This document shows, piece by piece, positions 1 to 13,240 of a stretch of DNA of 64,000 nucleotides (positions within the stretch are counted from its first letter, which is position 1; each line of letters begins with the position of its first letter). The DNA is from Pristionchus mayeri (Eukaryota > Nematoda > Chromadorea > Rhabditida > Neodiplogasteridae). Under the pieces are notes generated by a model. The model saw nothing but the letters and a program-made list of their open reading frames with translations. It did no database searches and was not told where the DNA came from. The stretch is from contig BTRK01000005.1 of NCBI GenBank assembly GCA_036245805.1, positions 16,716,984 through 16,780,983 on the forward strand, written 5' to 3'. Both the position numbers and the translations under genes were made by a program.

Positions 1-1773
1 TTGCTCCACTTCATAGCCCTCATAGGATCCTTTCTTCTTATCGAACTGAGAATGTGGACTCCACTTTGGAGTCTTTGTAATAGAAGCACAAACAAAGTAG
101 TCTTTGAACTTTGATCTTTGATTAATTCAATTACTGTAGACTACATCTGCGACTAACTATGGAGTCGAAGATTCAGTTGTGCTTCGGGTAACCTTTTTTT
201 CCAATTTCAAAAGAAATATTCCATTTGAAGGTGAAAAACCTCCAGAAGTGGTATGGGAAAGGAGAGACACTGAAAAAAGTCGTGAATGGAATCACCTTCG
301 GAGTCCATGCCCACGAGTGCTTCGGAGTGCTGGGAATCAACGGAGCCGGTATCTATTGATTGAGTATCTGGTACAGTAACCCGAAAATTCCAGGCAAGAC
401 CAGCACCTTCGAAATGTTCACAGGCAACACTCTGCCAAGTGGAGGTTCGGCTACAGTGGGAGGAGTTGACTGTAGCAAAGCACCTGTAGGTCAAGGAAAG
501 GAAGGAGAGCAATCATCGATTGATTCCAGACCATTGGCTACTGTCCACAGGCGGATGCTCTAGTGGAGGACCTGACAGGGAGGCAATCATTGGTCATCTT
601 GGCAGGTGAAATTATTTAATGGATCATTGATATAAATTGATTTTTCAGCTCTTCACGGCTACGAAAATCCTCGCAAAGTAGCCAATATCGTAATAATTTG
701 TGTGGGAATGCAAGACCACGCGGATAAGAAAACGGGAACATACAGGTACGCATGATACACTTTAGTGGGGTGTTCTTCGAAATTGAACAGTGTAAAATTG
801 AGAAAAATCTTTGTTTTTTTTGTAGTGGTGGTCAACGTCGAAAGATCTCCGTTGCTGCTTCGCTCCTCGCTCAGAATTCCCTCATTATCCTCGATGAACC
901 AACGGCCGGCATCGATCCCATTGTGAGTATCATTGCAACCCATTTATTACCCATTAATCGATTCCAGGCTCGTCGTGACATCTGGAGTGTCATCTGTGCC
1001 CTGAGGAAATCGACCAACACAGTCATCGTTCTCACTTCCCATTCCATGTAAGTCTTCACACTAATGAAATCTCTAAATAACCATGGCTATTCATATTTGA
1101 AATGTTTTCATCCATACATATTTAAGGGACGAGGTGGAAGCTCTGGTCTCCAATTTGATCATCATAAGAGATGGAACGATCGTAGTTGAGGGATCTCCCC
1201 AGATGATTAAGAGCAAGTGAGATTGATCTCTCTCCAGTGATTTCATTGACTTTCCATTCAGATTCGGTGGCCACTACAACTTTGCCCTTGTCATTGAAAA
1301 TATTTCGAATTTGGAAGAGGTAAGATAGCAAATTTGGTGGAAAGGCATTGTCTCAAGTTAAACCTGATAGAACTTACGAATCAACTCTGTAGGTGACATC
1401 GCAAGTCGACGCCGTCTTCCCCACTGCTTCTCTCTACGACTCGGCCAGCCTAAGGAATATCAAGTTCAGGGTGAGGTTATTGGAATAAAGCGTCATCACG
1501 TTCGAAAGGATTAAAATTAACATTCTTCTCGCAGATTCCTCGCTTTCCTTCCGACGTTTTCTCATCCCTCTTCGAAAAGGCTTCGACCATCGCACAACAA
1601 CTGAACGCTAGCCATTTCAGTTTCACACAGGTATTCTTATATTTTGCGAAATTCAAATCATGATGCAATTGACATTTCCTCAGGCGACCCTGGAAGACGC
1701 ATTTATGCTGGCTGCCACACCTACCGTATCCACTGGAGCTATGGTTCCTAATGAGATGCAACTTTTGCTATGA
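1..1773 (+). CDS. ABCA-subfamily ABC transporter, C-terminal part (NBD2), 5' part outside window
   Basis: ABCA proteins are full-length transporters (TMD1-NBD1-TMD2-NBD2) that move lipids across membranes. The visible exons encode the last membrane helix and the whole second nucleotide-binding domain. Readable exons are 140-187, 231-348, 394-489, 530-605, 649-745, 826-922, 968-1047, 1137-1216, 1262-1319, 1393-1470, 1535-1630 and 1684-1773 (TGA). All have GT-AG introns of about 40-90 nt. Motifs seen: Walker A GINGAG|KTST split by the intron at 349-393; Q-loop TIGYCPQ; signature YSGGQRRK formed across the intron ending at 825; Walker [14 protein letters not shown]-loop [11 protein letters not shown]. 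The reading frame stays open through all these joins. The gene ends tail to tail with a closely related - strand gene whose stop is only 176 bp away. ced-7/abt-like identity is a family inference; I cannot assign the ortholog. Confidence 0.85.
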
Positions 1774-3480
1774 CATAATTGTAAAATGTATATTAGTGAG
1801 TTTCGTTATGAACAGATCATTCATGATTTTTTGCAAAGTTACCAGAATAGGTTTATCATTGATGAGTGGATATTTACATTTTACTTTCTGGTTGTTAGCA
1901 CATTGGGAGACGTAGCTCCTTATGGGATTGGGTCGATACCGGAACTCTTCTACTCGGCACCTGCAGCCGCTTCCGACGTGGTACCCGATCCAGTCGGTGC
2001 TACAGCCCGCTCGGTGCCGGAATCGGTTCCGATGGGTACTGTTGCTGGTGCAGGGGCGGGGTCGGAAGCCGAGCTGCCGAGCACAGGCATTCCGTCGAGT
2101 GGAACGGGAGCAGTGGCAGCCAGCATGAAAGCATCCTCGAGAGTAGCCTGGAGAGGAACAGATTAGGATGAGAAATGGAGAAACGATGCTGATTCGTTCC
2201 CACCTGAGTGAAGCAGAAGTTGCTGGCATTGAGTTCCTCGGCGATCTTGGAAGCTTTCTCGAAGAGGGAAGAGAAGACATCGGAGGGAAGACGGGGAATC
2301 TGAGGTTAGCGTATTCATTTCCAAGCAATTTAATGCCACAACAGAAGGATGTATCCTCACCCTGTACTTGATGTTCCTAAGACTGGCCGAATCGTAGAGA
2401 GAAGCAGTAGGGAAGACAGAGTGGACGTGAGAAGTAACCTGAGTATCGTATTTAGGTAGATCAATTTGATTGACTATTGAATGAATTATTCTGATGGAGT
2501 TAAGGACAAACCTCTTTCACGCTAGACACGTTTTCAATGACGAGATTCAAGTTGTAGTGGTCGCCGAATCTAAATGAGAATGATAGGTCAGTATAGAGAG
2601 ATATAATAACTTGTTCTTGATCATCTGGGGTGAACCTTCCACTACGATCAATCCATCTCTCATGATGATCAAATTGGAGACCAGAGCTTCCACCTCGTCC
2701 CTTAAATATGTATGGATGAAAACATTTCAAATATGAATAGCCATGGTTATTTAGAGATTTCATTAGTGTGAAGACTTACATGGAATGGGAAGTGAGAACG
2801 ATGGCTGTGTTGGTCGATTCCCTGAGGGCACAGATGACACTCCAGATGTCACGACGAGCCTGGAATCGATTAATGGGGAATAAAAGGGTTTCAATGGTAC
2901 TCACAATGGGATCGATGCCGGCCGTTGGTTCATCGAGGATAATGAGGGAATTCTGAGCGAGGAGCGAAGCAGCAACGGAGATCTTTCGACGTTGACCACC
3001 ACTGCAAAGAAAATGAGATTTCCCAATCGTATACTGATAAATTTTTGGAGAACCAGTTCGTCTTCTTATCCGCGTGATCTTGCATTCCCACACAAATTAT
3101 GACGGTATTGGCCACTTTGCGGGGATTTTCGTAGCCATGAAGAGCTGAAAAAATCAATTTGTTTTCTGTATTATCGACGATCCATTTTAAAATTGCACCT
3201 GACAAGATGACCAATGAATGCCTTCCTGTCAGGTCCTCCACTAGAGCATCTGCCTGTGGACAGTAGCCAATGGTCTGAAATCAATCGATAATCCATCTCC
3301 TTCCTTTCTTTGATCTACCGGTGCTTTGCTACAGTCCAATCCTCCGACACTAGCGAATCCTCCACTAGGCAGAGTGTTGCCTGTGAGCATCTCGAAGGTG
3401 CTGGTCTTGCCTGGAAGGAACGAATTACTGTACTCGATACTCAATCAATCGATACCGGCTCCGTTGATTCCCAGCACTCC
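349..3480. repeat. Tail-to-tail inverted duplication of ABCA NBD2 exons and introns
   Basis: The + strand NBD2 (about 230-1773) and the - strand NBD2 (about 3600-1950) are inverted copies around a ~176 bp intergenic spacer. The intron at 1048-1136 recurs on the other strand near 2785-2700 with no difference that I can see. Neighbouring exons do differ, for example KSTNTVIV against ESTNTAIV, and the C-terminal tails are unrelated. An unchanged intron beside diverged exons points to a patch of recent gene conversion rather than uniform divergence. Confidence 0.85.
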
Positions 3481-6400
3481 AAAGCACTCGTGGGCATGGA
3501 CTCCGAAGGTGATTCCATTGACTGCGTTCTTTCTAGTTACTCCTCTTCCATACCACTTCCAGAGGTTGTTCACCTTCGAAATTATATTTCCAATGAAAAA
3601 GAACTGCAATGCCCTACTCGAAGAACGAGGGAGTCTTCTGATCCACTAGAAACAGCATGTTCAACCCCTAGATAGCCTCCTGAAAAATCGAAGATCACTT
3701 TCTTATCAAATATTTCCGTTACTTTTCTTGCAAAGTCTCCACACTCGTAGTTCGATTAGGAGCAAGATAATGCAGAGAAAGAGAAGATGGACGATGATCC
3801 AGATTAGACCTGGAGAGATGGAATAGCTATCACGAAAAAAATTAGAACGAGACTATCGTTAAATTTCACAAGCTCTCCATAGAATGTATGGGGTGAAAAG
3901 AGAGTTGTGAACACTAGCTACACTAGTTACCCGCAATAATGGGCGTGACTTCAGAGGTAGTTTTGAACTGGCTCAATGCCACGAGAGCTGCCAGCATGGG
4001 ACTGATGAGGTTGTGGGGCGACTGAAATTACTTTAATTTATTTGGAAGTTTTTTATTCTGAGAACCTTATCAATGTAGCTGTCAAGAGATTTAATGATGA
4101 GCGAAAATACAATCGAGACAGAACCGGAAAGCATCTGTAAATTAAATTTGAAAATTAAATTAATGCGCTTTCTGCTGAATCTGTGTTAAGCTCGCCTAAT
4201 CGCTTCCGATCCTACCTTGTCTCTCTTCCCACTGTCTCTTTCACTTCCGACTCTCTTATACGTCTATAATTTTCCCCACCAATCTGCTGCTCCCCCGAAG
4301 CCCCAACCCCAACACCGACTCTTCAATACGTCGGACATCTGCCAAACTAACGAAGATTTCTCCCTACTACTCGGTGTTTGCTCCTGGCGGATAAATAAAT
4401 TGAAATTGAAATTGAAATTGAAAGTTTCAGATATAAAATGGATTTCAATCACAATGTCTCCTGCTATATTGAGAGAAGTAGCAAAACCCACGAGAAGAAG
4501 GAGAATCATAACGAATCCCTTCGCTTTCGTCGCAAAGAGTCGATAGAAGAGGAGAATGATCAGTTCTCCACTGAGGAAAGCGAGGAACGGGAGGAAGATC
4601 AATCTGAATTATCGATTGGTAGGTCATTTCAGTCTGCAACTCACGGTGCGGCCAACTCAGCTGCTAGTGAACTCTCAGCTGTGAAGCAAGCAGCGAGGAA
4701 TACGACCAAGTGAGTGAGGAAGAGGAGGAAATCGTAGAAGATCGTCGAGGAGAGATAGACGAGACGATTGACGCACGTCAGACGCTCCTGAAAGCTTTTT
4801 TAAAACATACAACGAGGCACAATTCGCTTTTCCGTTTCAAGGAAAGTTCAAGAAAGTACTGTCTGATAAGGGAGGAGGGAAAGAAACCTGATGCGCGAAA
4901 TTGGAGACTCTTTCGATGATGAGGAAGGAGATGGGACGAATGATCATGAGTGGAGTAACGACTCCCAGAACAGCAGGCAATATGATATAGATGAACAAGA
5001 AATCGCTCCAAATCTGGAATTTGACATTAGTGAATTACAGTTTTTTAAAGACAATTTCGCACATTTCCACTTTTTTGTTTATTTTCCTTGGATCCACTCG
5101 AATCGGATTTCACTCCTCTCACTCAGAATCGAATCTGTAATTTCATTTTTTAAGGCGAAAGTGAAGGGAGAAGGAGTCGTCCTACACTCTTGAGATCCTT
5201 GTTGTTGAGCCTCGCAACGATTGCTTCCAGAGTAGGCAGATAGGCATATTGATGCTGGAAAATTACATATTTTTAAATATTATTTACCATAGTATTGGGG
5301 TGTTCCAAAAGTTCCTGGAATTTTTTTCCAAAAATTTATTTCTTTGATGGGATGAATCTTACTGACTATTAGTACGTAGCATTGAGTAGGGCAATCGGTG
5401 CTCTTCAATTTCCGCGCTACATAGATAAGCAATTTCGAGGTTCACAAGAATAGTGCAATTCCGAAGTTGTGTCTCAAAAATGACCAATCGTCAAATTCTT
5501 TCCTATGAAGAGACAGAACTTATGTGATAATGCCTAGTTACTTGGTAGTTGCCAACTAGCTTACTGGACACTATCCTGGCCCTCTGAATCGCGCTGGACA
5601 TGTATTAAAAAACTCGAAATTTTCAACGTGTTTTTAAAATTTTCATCGATTTTGATACCAACAAAGGTTCCAAACGACAATAAATACTTTATAAAGAATT
5701 TGCATTGCAAAGTTTGGGCGATTGATTAGCAAAGAACCATGGAAATTTGAAAAATTCCGAAAATTGGCAAGATTGAAATGAAAAGTTTTAATGTTTTTCG
5801 GCGGTCGTTAAAGAAAGATGCAATTTTAAATGTTCAATTGAAAGGCCGATTGCCACCTCTAATTCACAATAAACTAGAGTTTTGAAACTTCAAAGAAAAC
5901 AACATTATAAATTTTTCAAAAAGGGACCAGAAACGCACATTTGTTACTATTTCATCATAACTAGGTAATCATTTAAACAAATAGCCTTCGCACAATTTAT
6001 TTCAGGTTGATCTATAATAGATATGAGTGATAATTAACTTCATTGACTTATGATTCGTGAGAAAATAAATTCAGAAAAAAATTCCAGGAACTTTTGGAAC
6101 ACCCCAATAACTGTTGTGACAGTAAAAAAATGAGATTTTTAATTTCTAATATATTCTATTTAAAAGAATGCAAATCGCAAACCGATGGAATGGCGATGGT
6201 CCACTTAGTCTTTTGATGTTTCACATGAATTGACTGTCCGTACGTATCTTGAGTTGATCTTGAAATAGCGCCGAGGATCGGAGGTCGACTGTATGCATTG
6301 GCAAATATCCATTCAGTGAGGTATCCTCTGGGCCAGGAAATCTTCAAAAATTAGCTTTTTTGATATTTAACAACTAGCATGCTCACGGATTCCGCATAGT

Positions 6401-9400
6401 GACTGCCCTTGGTGTCCCCCTCTGTGCTAACAATCTACAATAATGCATATGAAAGGGGACCAAAAGAGAACAGCATACGTTCAAATAGTCTCCGAACTTT
6501 CCCGCAATCCTTTCGATCTCTGTCTTCCTTGCATAAAGCGAGGGGTCGATGGCGATTCGATATCGATCCGCAATCCACAGGCTATTTGACGGGACTCCCG
6601 CTGGAATGAAAATTATACTTGACAGCACTCGAAGGCACACTATTAACTAATGATTAATTAATTAATAAATTATTAGGTTGGCATGAAAGACTTTGTCACT
6701 TTTTCAAAACTTTATTCCTTTGACCAATCAATATCGAGAGTTAAAGTATACTTGTTATCATTATTGATAACCTATGCTCAACGTTCTTTGAATTTATGGG
6801 TCCCCTCCCTGTAGAACCCATCTGACGCGAAAAGCAGAAAAAAATTTAAAAATCAATAAAAATGGAAAAGTGGTCTTCTTCGAAGCGATGAAACCAAATC
6901 CTCATGGTGTTGTAGTGAGGGACATGCGTGTCATAAATATGCTTCAGTAGAGTTTCCGAATCCTTCATGATTGGGCAGAATAGGAAGAAGTGAAGCTGTA
7001 AAATGGTGGATGTGGATAGGACTAGTGAAATACATCGTTGCTCTACTAGAGTCTGGCTGCACGGAAGGGGATGTGGAGTTGCATACCTTACAATAAACTG
7101 AAAGCTTTTTTGACTAGCGCTTTCGCTTCGAGTGAGATTTTGATAGTATTGCGCCATCCGGAATACAAGGTCAGCAGACGAAAAAAATTCCCGAAATTTC
7201 CAGAAGAAAAATTGTTACGATCAAAAAATAGGTGTTGCTATTTCCGTCCGTGTACCGTAACCCGGAAGTGGCGTTGGAGCAGATGCTGTGTCAGATCCAT
7301 GATTTCATCAGAGGATGGATGGAAATCATCGATACCGTACTTGTACCGTAAGCGAAAGCTACCGTAATCGCTACCGTAATCCGTGGCCGTCGGTCAGACG
7401 CTGTGTCAGATTTATGATTTCGTCGGAGGATGTACGGAAAACATCAATACTTAACTCCTACATTGACTGAGAGCTACCGTAACCCGTCGCGATGTGTCAG
7501 ATGCTGGGTCAGATTCATGATTTCGTTGGGCAATCAGTACAATGCATCGATGCCTAGCGTTCGTTCGGACGCAGCGTGAGAACCACGATTTTGCCACATT
7601 TTGGTAATAAATCGGAAAATAGTTTCTAAATTTTGGGGACGTTTGGAGAGGCGTGGTTGCCCACTAGTTGCATAACTTACCATAAACTGAAAGCTTTTTT
7701 GACTGGCGCGTACGTTTCGAACGAGATTTTGATAGTATGTCCCCATCCGGAATACAAGGTCATTACACTAAAAAGATTTCAGAAATTTCCAGAAGAAAAA
7801 TTTTTACGACCAAAAAAAAGGTGTTCGTTGGTTTGTCCGTCTGTGTACCGTAACCTGGGTGTGGCGCTGGAGCAGATGTTGTGTCAGACCCATGATTTCA
7901 TCAGAAGATCGAAACAAAACGTCAATACCATACTCCTACAGTAATGGAAAGCTACCGTAACCTGTAGCCGTGGGTCGGACGCTGGATCAGATTCATGATT
8001 TCGCCTACTAATGGATGCAAAACATCAATATCGTTTTTCTAACGTAACACGACCCTACAGTAGTCCGTGGCGCTGTGTCAGATGCTGGGTCAGATTCATG
8101 ATTTATATCGTTAATTAATGAAAACATGCTCCTTTTGTAACAACTAGCGTTGCGACGGACGCGGTGTGAGAATTATGCATTTTCCGGCATCAATTTGTTT
8201 AACTATTTCGGCAACTTCTTTAAAATAAGCGTAGTTGCCCACTAGTTGTTTACTATAAAGGCCTCTCACTGATTGTTATTCACTAGGAACGAGGGAGCGC
8301 CAAAGTGCATTTGCGGCGAGCAGTGTAACAACAATTCCAGTGACAAAGACTTTCCTGCCACCTGATATATCACTACATACCCTCATTATTCCCGTTAGAA
8401 CCAAAGTTGTTCCCGTCCACTCTTCGGAATGAAGAGTACGTTGTAGCGAAGATCATGAAGAATATAATGAGCAGTGAGGGAATGTGACCCTGAGAGGATA
8501 TTGATTCAACCATTTATTTCCCTCCACAAAATACTTAATATAATGTCAAAAAACCCAGTTCTACTTCATGTAAGTTTGCACGACCAATGTATCTTTGAAA
8601 CCCGTCCAAACTCACCAGGTTGAACATGAGTCTCTTCAACATCGTATTCCCAAACTGTTTCATCACTTTCATAGGCCCTCGTGCGCGTTTATCTGAATTA
8701 TTTTATTGAGCTAAATGAGTAAAAATAGAGAACCATTCTCCTGGATGAGTTCCTTCAGAGCAGCTTCGACCTCCGCAGTCCGATCTATTGTGCCCGTCAT
8801 TTCGCCCACTCTGGAAAGTAAATGATTAACGAATGAAGACAACTGAAAACACGATGAGAAATTGTATTTCAATCTCACTTGAGGAAGACTTGCTCCAGCT
8901 GGTTCAGTGCCAATCCGTAGCTTTGCATTCCGAGATTTGGACCAAGCTCTTCGATCTTTCGGAACATCTCGGGGAATCTGTAATTTCGAAAAGTAAATTC
9001 TTCAGTTATGAAAACTCTGGAAACCTCATTGTATCATCAGTGCTCAGCTTAAGTTCGAATTGCTTTCCTCTATTCTTGTACAGAGACACATTGGGAACAA
9101 ATTCCTGAAACAATTATCCGTCTGTATGTTAGACACTTTTTAAAAGCATATCCAATCTGCAAGTTTTACCTTGACTATGTTGATCATTTTATTCGACGCT
9201 ATTTCGGTGTCATTTTCATTGTTCAAAGCGAAGGAAAGAACGTATCCAGAATCGAATCTAAGGTGATCTATGATCTTTAGTTATGCATTATCTTTTACTT
9301 TTTCCTGAGGAACTGAGGTGATCCACTGCAGAAAACTTTTCCTTTGGCCATAATGAAGATTCGATCCGCTAGCAATTCAGCCTCATCCGTGTAGTGAGTT

Positions 9401-12400
9401 GTGAGCAGAATTGTGCTGAGTTAGTCATTCAATCTTCCTTCATTTCCTCGATCACTCACTGGTCCTTCTTCCATTCCAATAGAAGTCTCTCGTAGTTTCG
9501 TCTCGCTCCGGGATCCAAACCAGCCGTAGGTTCATCGAAAAGGACGATCGGAGGATCAGCTGGAATTAAATTCTAGAGATCAAAGATCAATGTATTGAGA
9601 TACTAACCAGACATGGAGATGGCAATGCACAGTTTCCTCTTCATTCCTCCAGACAGGAGTGCTGCCCTAACATTTCCAACATCAGCCATTCCAAGCATTG
9701 CCAGAACTCGAGTGCCCGTCCATCTCCACGATTCTGATCCTTTTAGACGACCGAAGAATTCGATATGCTCGTCAACCTTCAATTTCACTTGTTCATCATA
9801 ATTCTTGTCTTGTTTCACAGTCAGTTTGGGAAAGATGGCATTGTATTGGGGACAGAATCCGATGTGCTTCTGTCGGTCAGCCTTGCTGTCCTTGCCCAAG
9901 ATTCTGAAGTGATTCTATCAAACCACGCATCAATAATTACTCACTCAATTCTTCCCTTGGTAGGCATACTCATTCCAGTAATCATCGAAAACGTGGTCGA
10001 TTTGCCAGCTCCATTGTGGCCGAGGAGTGCTGTGACCTGCAATAATCGGGGGTGAAACATCGATTGGTAGGTCATGCCTGTCCCCTGTGCAGTCTCATAT
10101 CGACTCCTCTCACTGCGTGAAATCCAGTTGGATACACTTTGTGAACGCCCTCGATCTGAATTTGAGAGCATTTTTGACTGAACACTGAACTGGAATTGAA
10201 GAGTACACATACAATAAGATCAGCTTGCGCCGAATCTTCGCTTTTCTCCAAATTCTCTACGAGTCTCGCACTCTGTTCACCGATATTAGTCTGAAACGTA
10301 ATTCAATGGAGGCAGATTCGAAAAAGGCTAAATTTACCTTCTTATTTTTCATTAGCAGAATGAGTGAAGTGAATGGATTAACGCACGAAGTATTGATCCA
10401 ATCAACGAAGACTGCAAGGAAGAACAGCAGAACTGCAACGGATTTTCATTGATATTCGAAGAGAAAAACTCAAGTTTACCAGCTTCGACAACTTGCAAGA
10501 GCACCAAATATTCTTGTGTGATTGCGTATTTTACTTCCGAGAGCGGCACATGATCGCCTTAACCGGATATGATATTCGGGTGTATATCACAGTGGATAAA
10601 CGTACCTCTGAAATCGGTCTCTCTCTTTGCTTCAATGGTTAGGTAGATGAAATAGAGAGGATTGAATGCGCATAGAACAGAAAGGAACTGAAAGGAATAT
10701 TGTAATTCTTTGTATCTCGATGGAAATTTGTGCAAAATTGCATGTAGTGTCGAAATTTTTTTGAAAATAATATAAGGATGCACGCACACTCGTTCTGCGC
10801 ACGTTCACTGTCCAGAACATCACAATCACTCCGATCCACAGGAAAATCATCACTGAATACATTTGTATTCTTCTGCTTGTGATTAAAAAACTCACGAAGC
10901 ACAGAGTTGCCGGGTTTCTTGAATAAACTGCCGACCAGAAGAGAAACGGAAATCCATGAGGAGAGAGCGAGAGTGAACAGAACGAGGAGATAGAGACAAA
11001 TCCAGAACTGATCAATACAAATTAGAGTTTGATCTTTGATCTCTCTTTACCGAGTTGATAATCACTCCGATAATGAATGAATTGACCAGGACAGAGATCC
11101 ACGACTGAACGAAAGAGGTATGAGAGCAGCACGATTTTTTGATGATAATTCAAGATGGTATTCGGAGAATAACTACTTTCCGAACTAGTCCGTAACCTTC
11201 AGAAAGTGGAAGATGAAATGGTGCAAGAAATAGAGTATCCGACTCATTCCCATCGACAGGAGGTAGTCCTTAACAGGGTTCTTAGTTATGGAAACATTTT
11301 AATTTGACAAACCTTGATCAACGAATTGGCTTCTTGAGTTACTTCAATCGCTGTTTGAATGGTGAAAAATACGATCGGAAACATGTAGAGGAACATGAGG
11401 ATCTAAATAAAAATCAATAATCTGAATAATAATCTGGACAAGAAGCGAACCTGAATCATCATCAAAATGTCAAACTCCGAACGTTCACTGCGTAGTTTTA
11501 CATATCGGACAGTCAGTTCGTCTAGGCCCTGAAAAAATCCGAATTGGAAAGGAGGAGGAGGTCGAGAGCCCACTCCAAATTTCTGCGAGAGCAGCCGGAA
11601 AACGGGTGGTACTGAAAAATTGCACGCATAATTGTTTGCTGCTGGCTATATGCTTACCAGCGCACCAATTCGATTCCCAAGGTAAATATTTTTCTTCATA
11701 TTTAAATTCATCGGATGCCTGAATAAAGAAATTGTTTTAAAAAACTTTGAAAACTCTCACTGATTTTATGTCGTTGCTGCTGCATGTATCTCTCGTCACT
11801 AAATCGAAGTCGGCAGAATCGTTGGTGAACTCGCGAACGACGAGAGTGGTCGACCTGAACATTGGTCTTTGATCTTTCTGTTCATTGGAGGTCTCGAAAG
11901 TACCCTGAATCGGAGTTGCTCGTTTTCGTACATGATCGATTCCCTTCGACGCCCTTCCCTCCGATCTTTCTACTGAAAATCAATATTTTAGCGCGTTCAA
12001 TCTCACATTCAGAAGTCAAGCGCTGGGAAAACATAGGATATTCGTCATTTCGAAATTCATTACGAAAAGACCAGATATTTGTTTACGAATTTCTACAGCT
12101 TTCCACAGAAACAAAATTACCAAATTTGAGTGAGCCAATCCTCGCCGCATTTCGATTCATCCACACAACTGGAAAGAAGATTCGATCATGTCTCCACAAA
12201 CAACATTTTATAATTTGTTATGTGCAAAATTTTTAAAAAATGAGATAAATTTGACTTGAGCTAGCTGCTCGAGTTGCATGGCCAATCATCGATTGTCAAA
12301 GATAACAACTTCCGAATAAAAAACCCCTCCATCTTGATTCAAGATCTACTCACTTGTATGAGAGTGCAGGGAGACGCTCGGGCACTTCGGGAATTTCTCC

Positions 12401-12452
12401 CTCGGTTTCTATTGTCAATCATCTCTCTGTAGTTGTTCCCCTTAGTTCCCAT
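1950..12452 (-). CDS. ABCA-subfamily full-length ABC transporter gene (multi-exon, several transposon-bearing introns)
   Basis: This is a lipid-transporter-type ABC gene read on the - strand. TMD1 exons (about 11.85-10.3 kb) include hydrophobic runs such as [16 protein letters not shown] and the sequence [17 protein letters not shown]1 follows: Walker [10 protein letters not shown] near 10.0 kb, Q-loop [12 protein letters not shown], signature LSGGMKRK near 9.65 kb, Walker [17 protein letters not shown] near 9.52 kb, then [22 protein letters not shown]2 exons lie between about 8.5 and 3.7 kb, for example [20 protein letters not shown] at 4.6 kb. NBD2 lies at 3.6-2.0 kb: GINGAG|KTST, Walker [13 protein letters not shown], ending in an Ala/Pro/Thr-rich tail and a TAG at 1952-1950. 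The introns between TMD2 exons are swollen by repeats (4.2, 5.3-6.1 and 7.0-8.3 kb). The start is unresolved. ATG 12452 opens a 33-codon exon with a good donor at 12353, but ATG 12846 (MEELEDILSLERMAHR, donor GTATGT) is an alternative first exon whose phase does not join directly. Several TMD2 joins were not traced base by base. Confidence 0.8.
4200..4424 (+). mobile_element. 5'-truncated CR1/L2-like LINE, 3' end only
   Basis: The stretch ends in four TTGAAA-type units preceded by CTGGCGGATAAATAAATTG. The LINE at 38.2-40.1 kb has the same arrangement: CTGGCGGATAAACAATTG followed by TTGAA units. Further upstream the segment reads like the last codons of the same reverse transcriptase family (cttccgatcctaccttgt against tttccgatgttaccttct), then a C-rich 3' UTR. 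It sits in an intron of the - strand ABCA gene, antisense to it. Only about 225 bp remain, so it is a dead-on-arrival copy. Confidence 0.7.
5293..6109. mobile_element. Mariner-like non-autonomous DNA element, family 1 (34 bp perfect TIRs, TA target)
   Basis: The terminal inverted repeats start TTGGGGTGTTCCAAAAGTTC at 5295 and end with the exact reverse complement at 6107. Identity runs for 34 bases. A TA dinucleotide flanks both sides (5293-5294 and 6108-6109), the target duplication of Tc1/mariner elements. The 813 bp interior has only a short open start ([11 protein letters not shown]) and no intact transposase, so it is an internally deleted or decayed copy. It lies in a TMD2 intron of the ABCA gene. 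Confidence 0.85.
6671..6705. repeat. Possible single mariner-type terminus
   Basis: The sequence AGGTTGGCATGAAAGACTTT after a TA resembles the AGGTTG... ends of the mariner-like elements at 13.2 and 54.3 kb. I found no matching right end, so this may be a truncated terminus or coincidence. Confidence 0.3.
7040..8260. repeat. Two diverged direct copies of a ~590 bp repeat with TACCGTAA motifs
   Basis: The block starting near 7077 (ttgcataccttacaataaactg) recurs near 7667 (ttgcataacttaccataaactg). Later parts also match, such as ggcgttggagcagatgctgtg at about 7270 and ggcgctggagcagatgttgtg at about 7862. Each copy carries several degenerate modules of the form 'taccgta - gatgctgtgtcagattcatgatttc'. 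No coding capacity is apparent. The array is intronic in the ABCA gene. Confidence 0.7.
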
Positions 12453-13240
12453 CTTTGACGAAAGTGGAGAATCGTCAGTTATCTTGTGCTGAAAGAATGG
12501 CATTGTGGGGAAGCATAAAACAATTAGAACATGCACACATTAAAATATGCAAGTGATTGTAAAACTGTATGAACATGAATGGGGTGATATTATTCATTGT
12601 CGTTAGTACAATTGTTTATCGATTAGATCGCTGATTCAAATCTGATTTAATTATGTGGCAATGTGCTCCTCGATTAATTTCATCGACTATGGGTTGGATG
12701 GAGAGGTCAATCTCCAGTGTTTCCTATCGAAACGTATCAGACGAAAAGGAAATATATTGCAAATTTAATAATTTTTATTATTAAAATAAACATACCTGAG
12801 CGATGAGCCATCCTCTCGAGCGATAAAATGTCTTCCAACTCTTCCATAGCAGCAGAAACAACTGCATCTTCCTTCGAGAGAAGAGGAAAAGGAGGAGGAA
12901 GAGAGGGGAGAAACCACTCGGAGGAGAGGAGAACGAAGGGAATGAATGGAGAAGCGAGTGAACAATGGGGATCGAGAAACCAATTAGATGATTTGAATAT
13001 TATATTCGTTTCTCGCTCAATAACACCCCGTAATCAGATTTTGAAAACAATTAAATTTTCTCGAACACAATATTTCCGCAAACGAAATCTACCACGATTG
13101 GGTATTCGGTGTTCATAGCGACGGTCTCCGTCGTGGTCTTTGATCTCTCTTTCCTTGCGGAGGCGATTTCAATGCATCGCCGAGTAGCCAACCACAATTG
13201 CACTGCAGCAGATGAATCATTTTCTCTCGATATATTTTTA

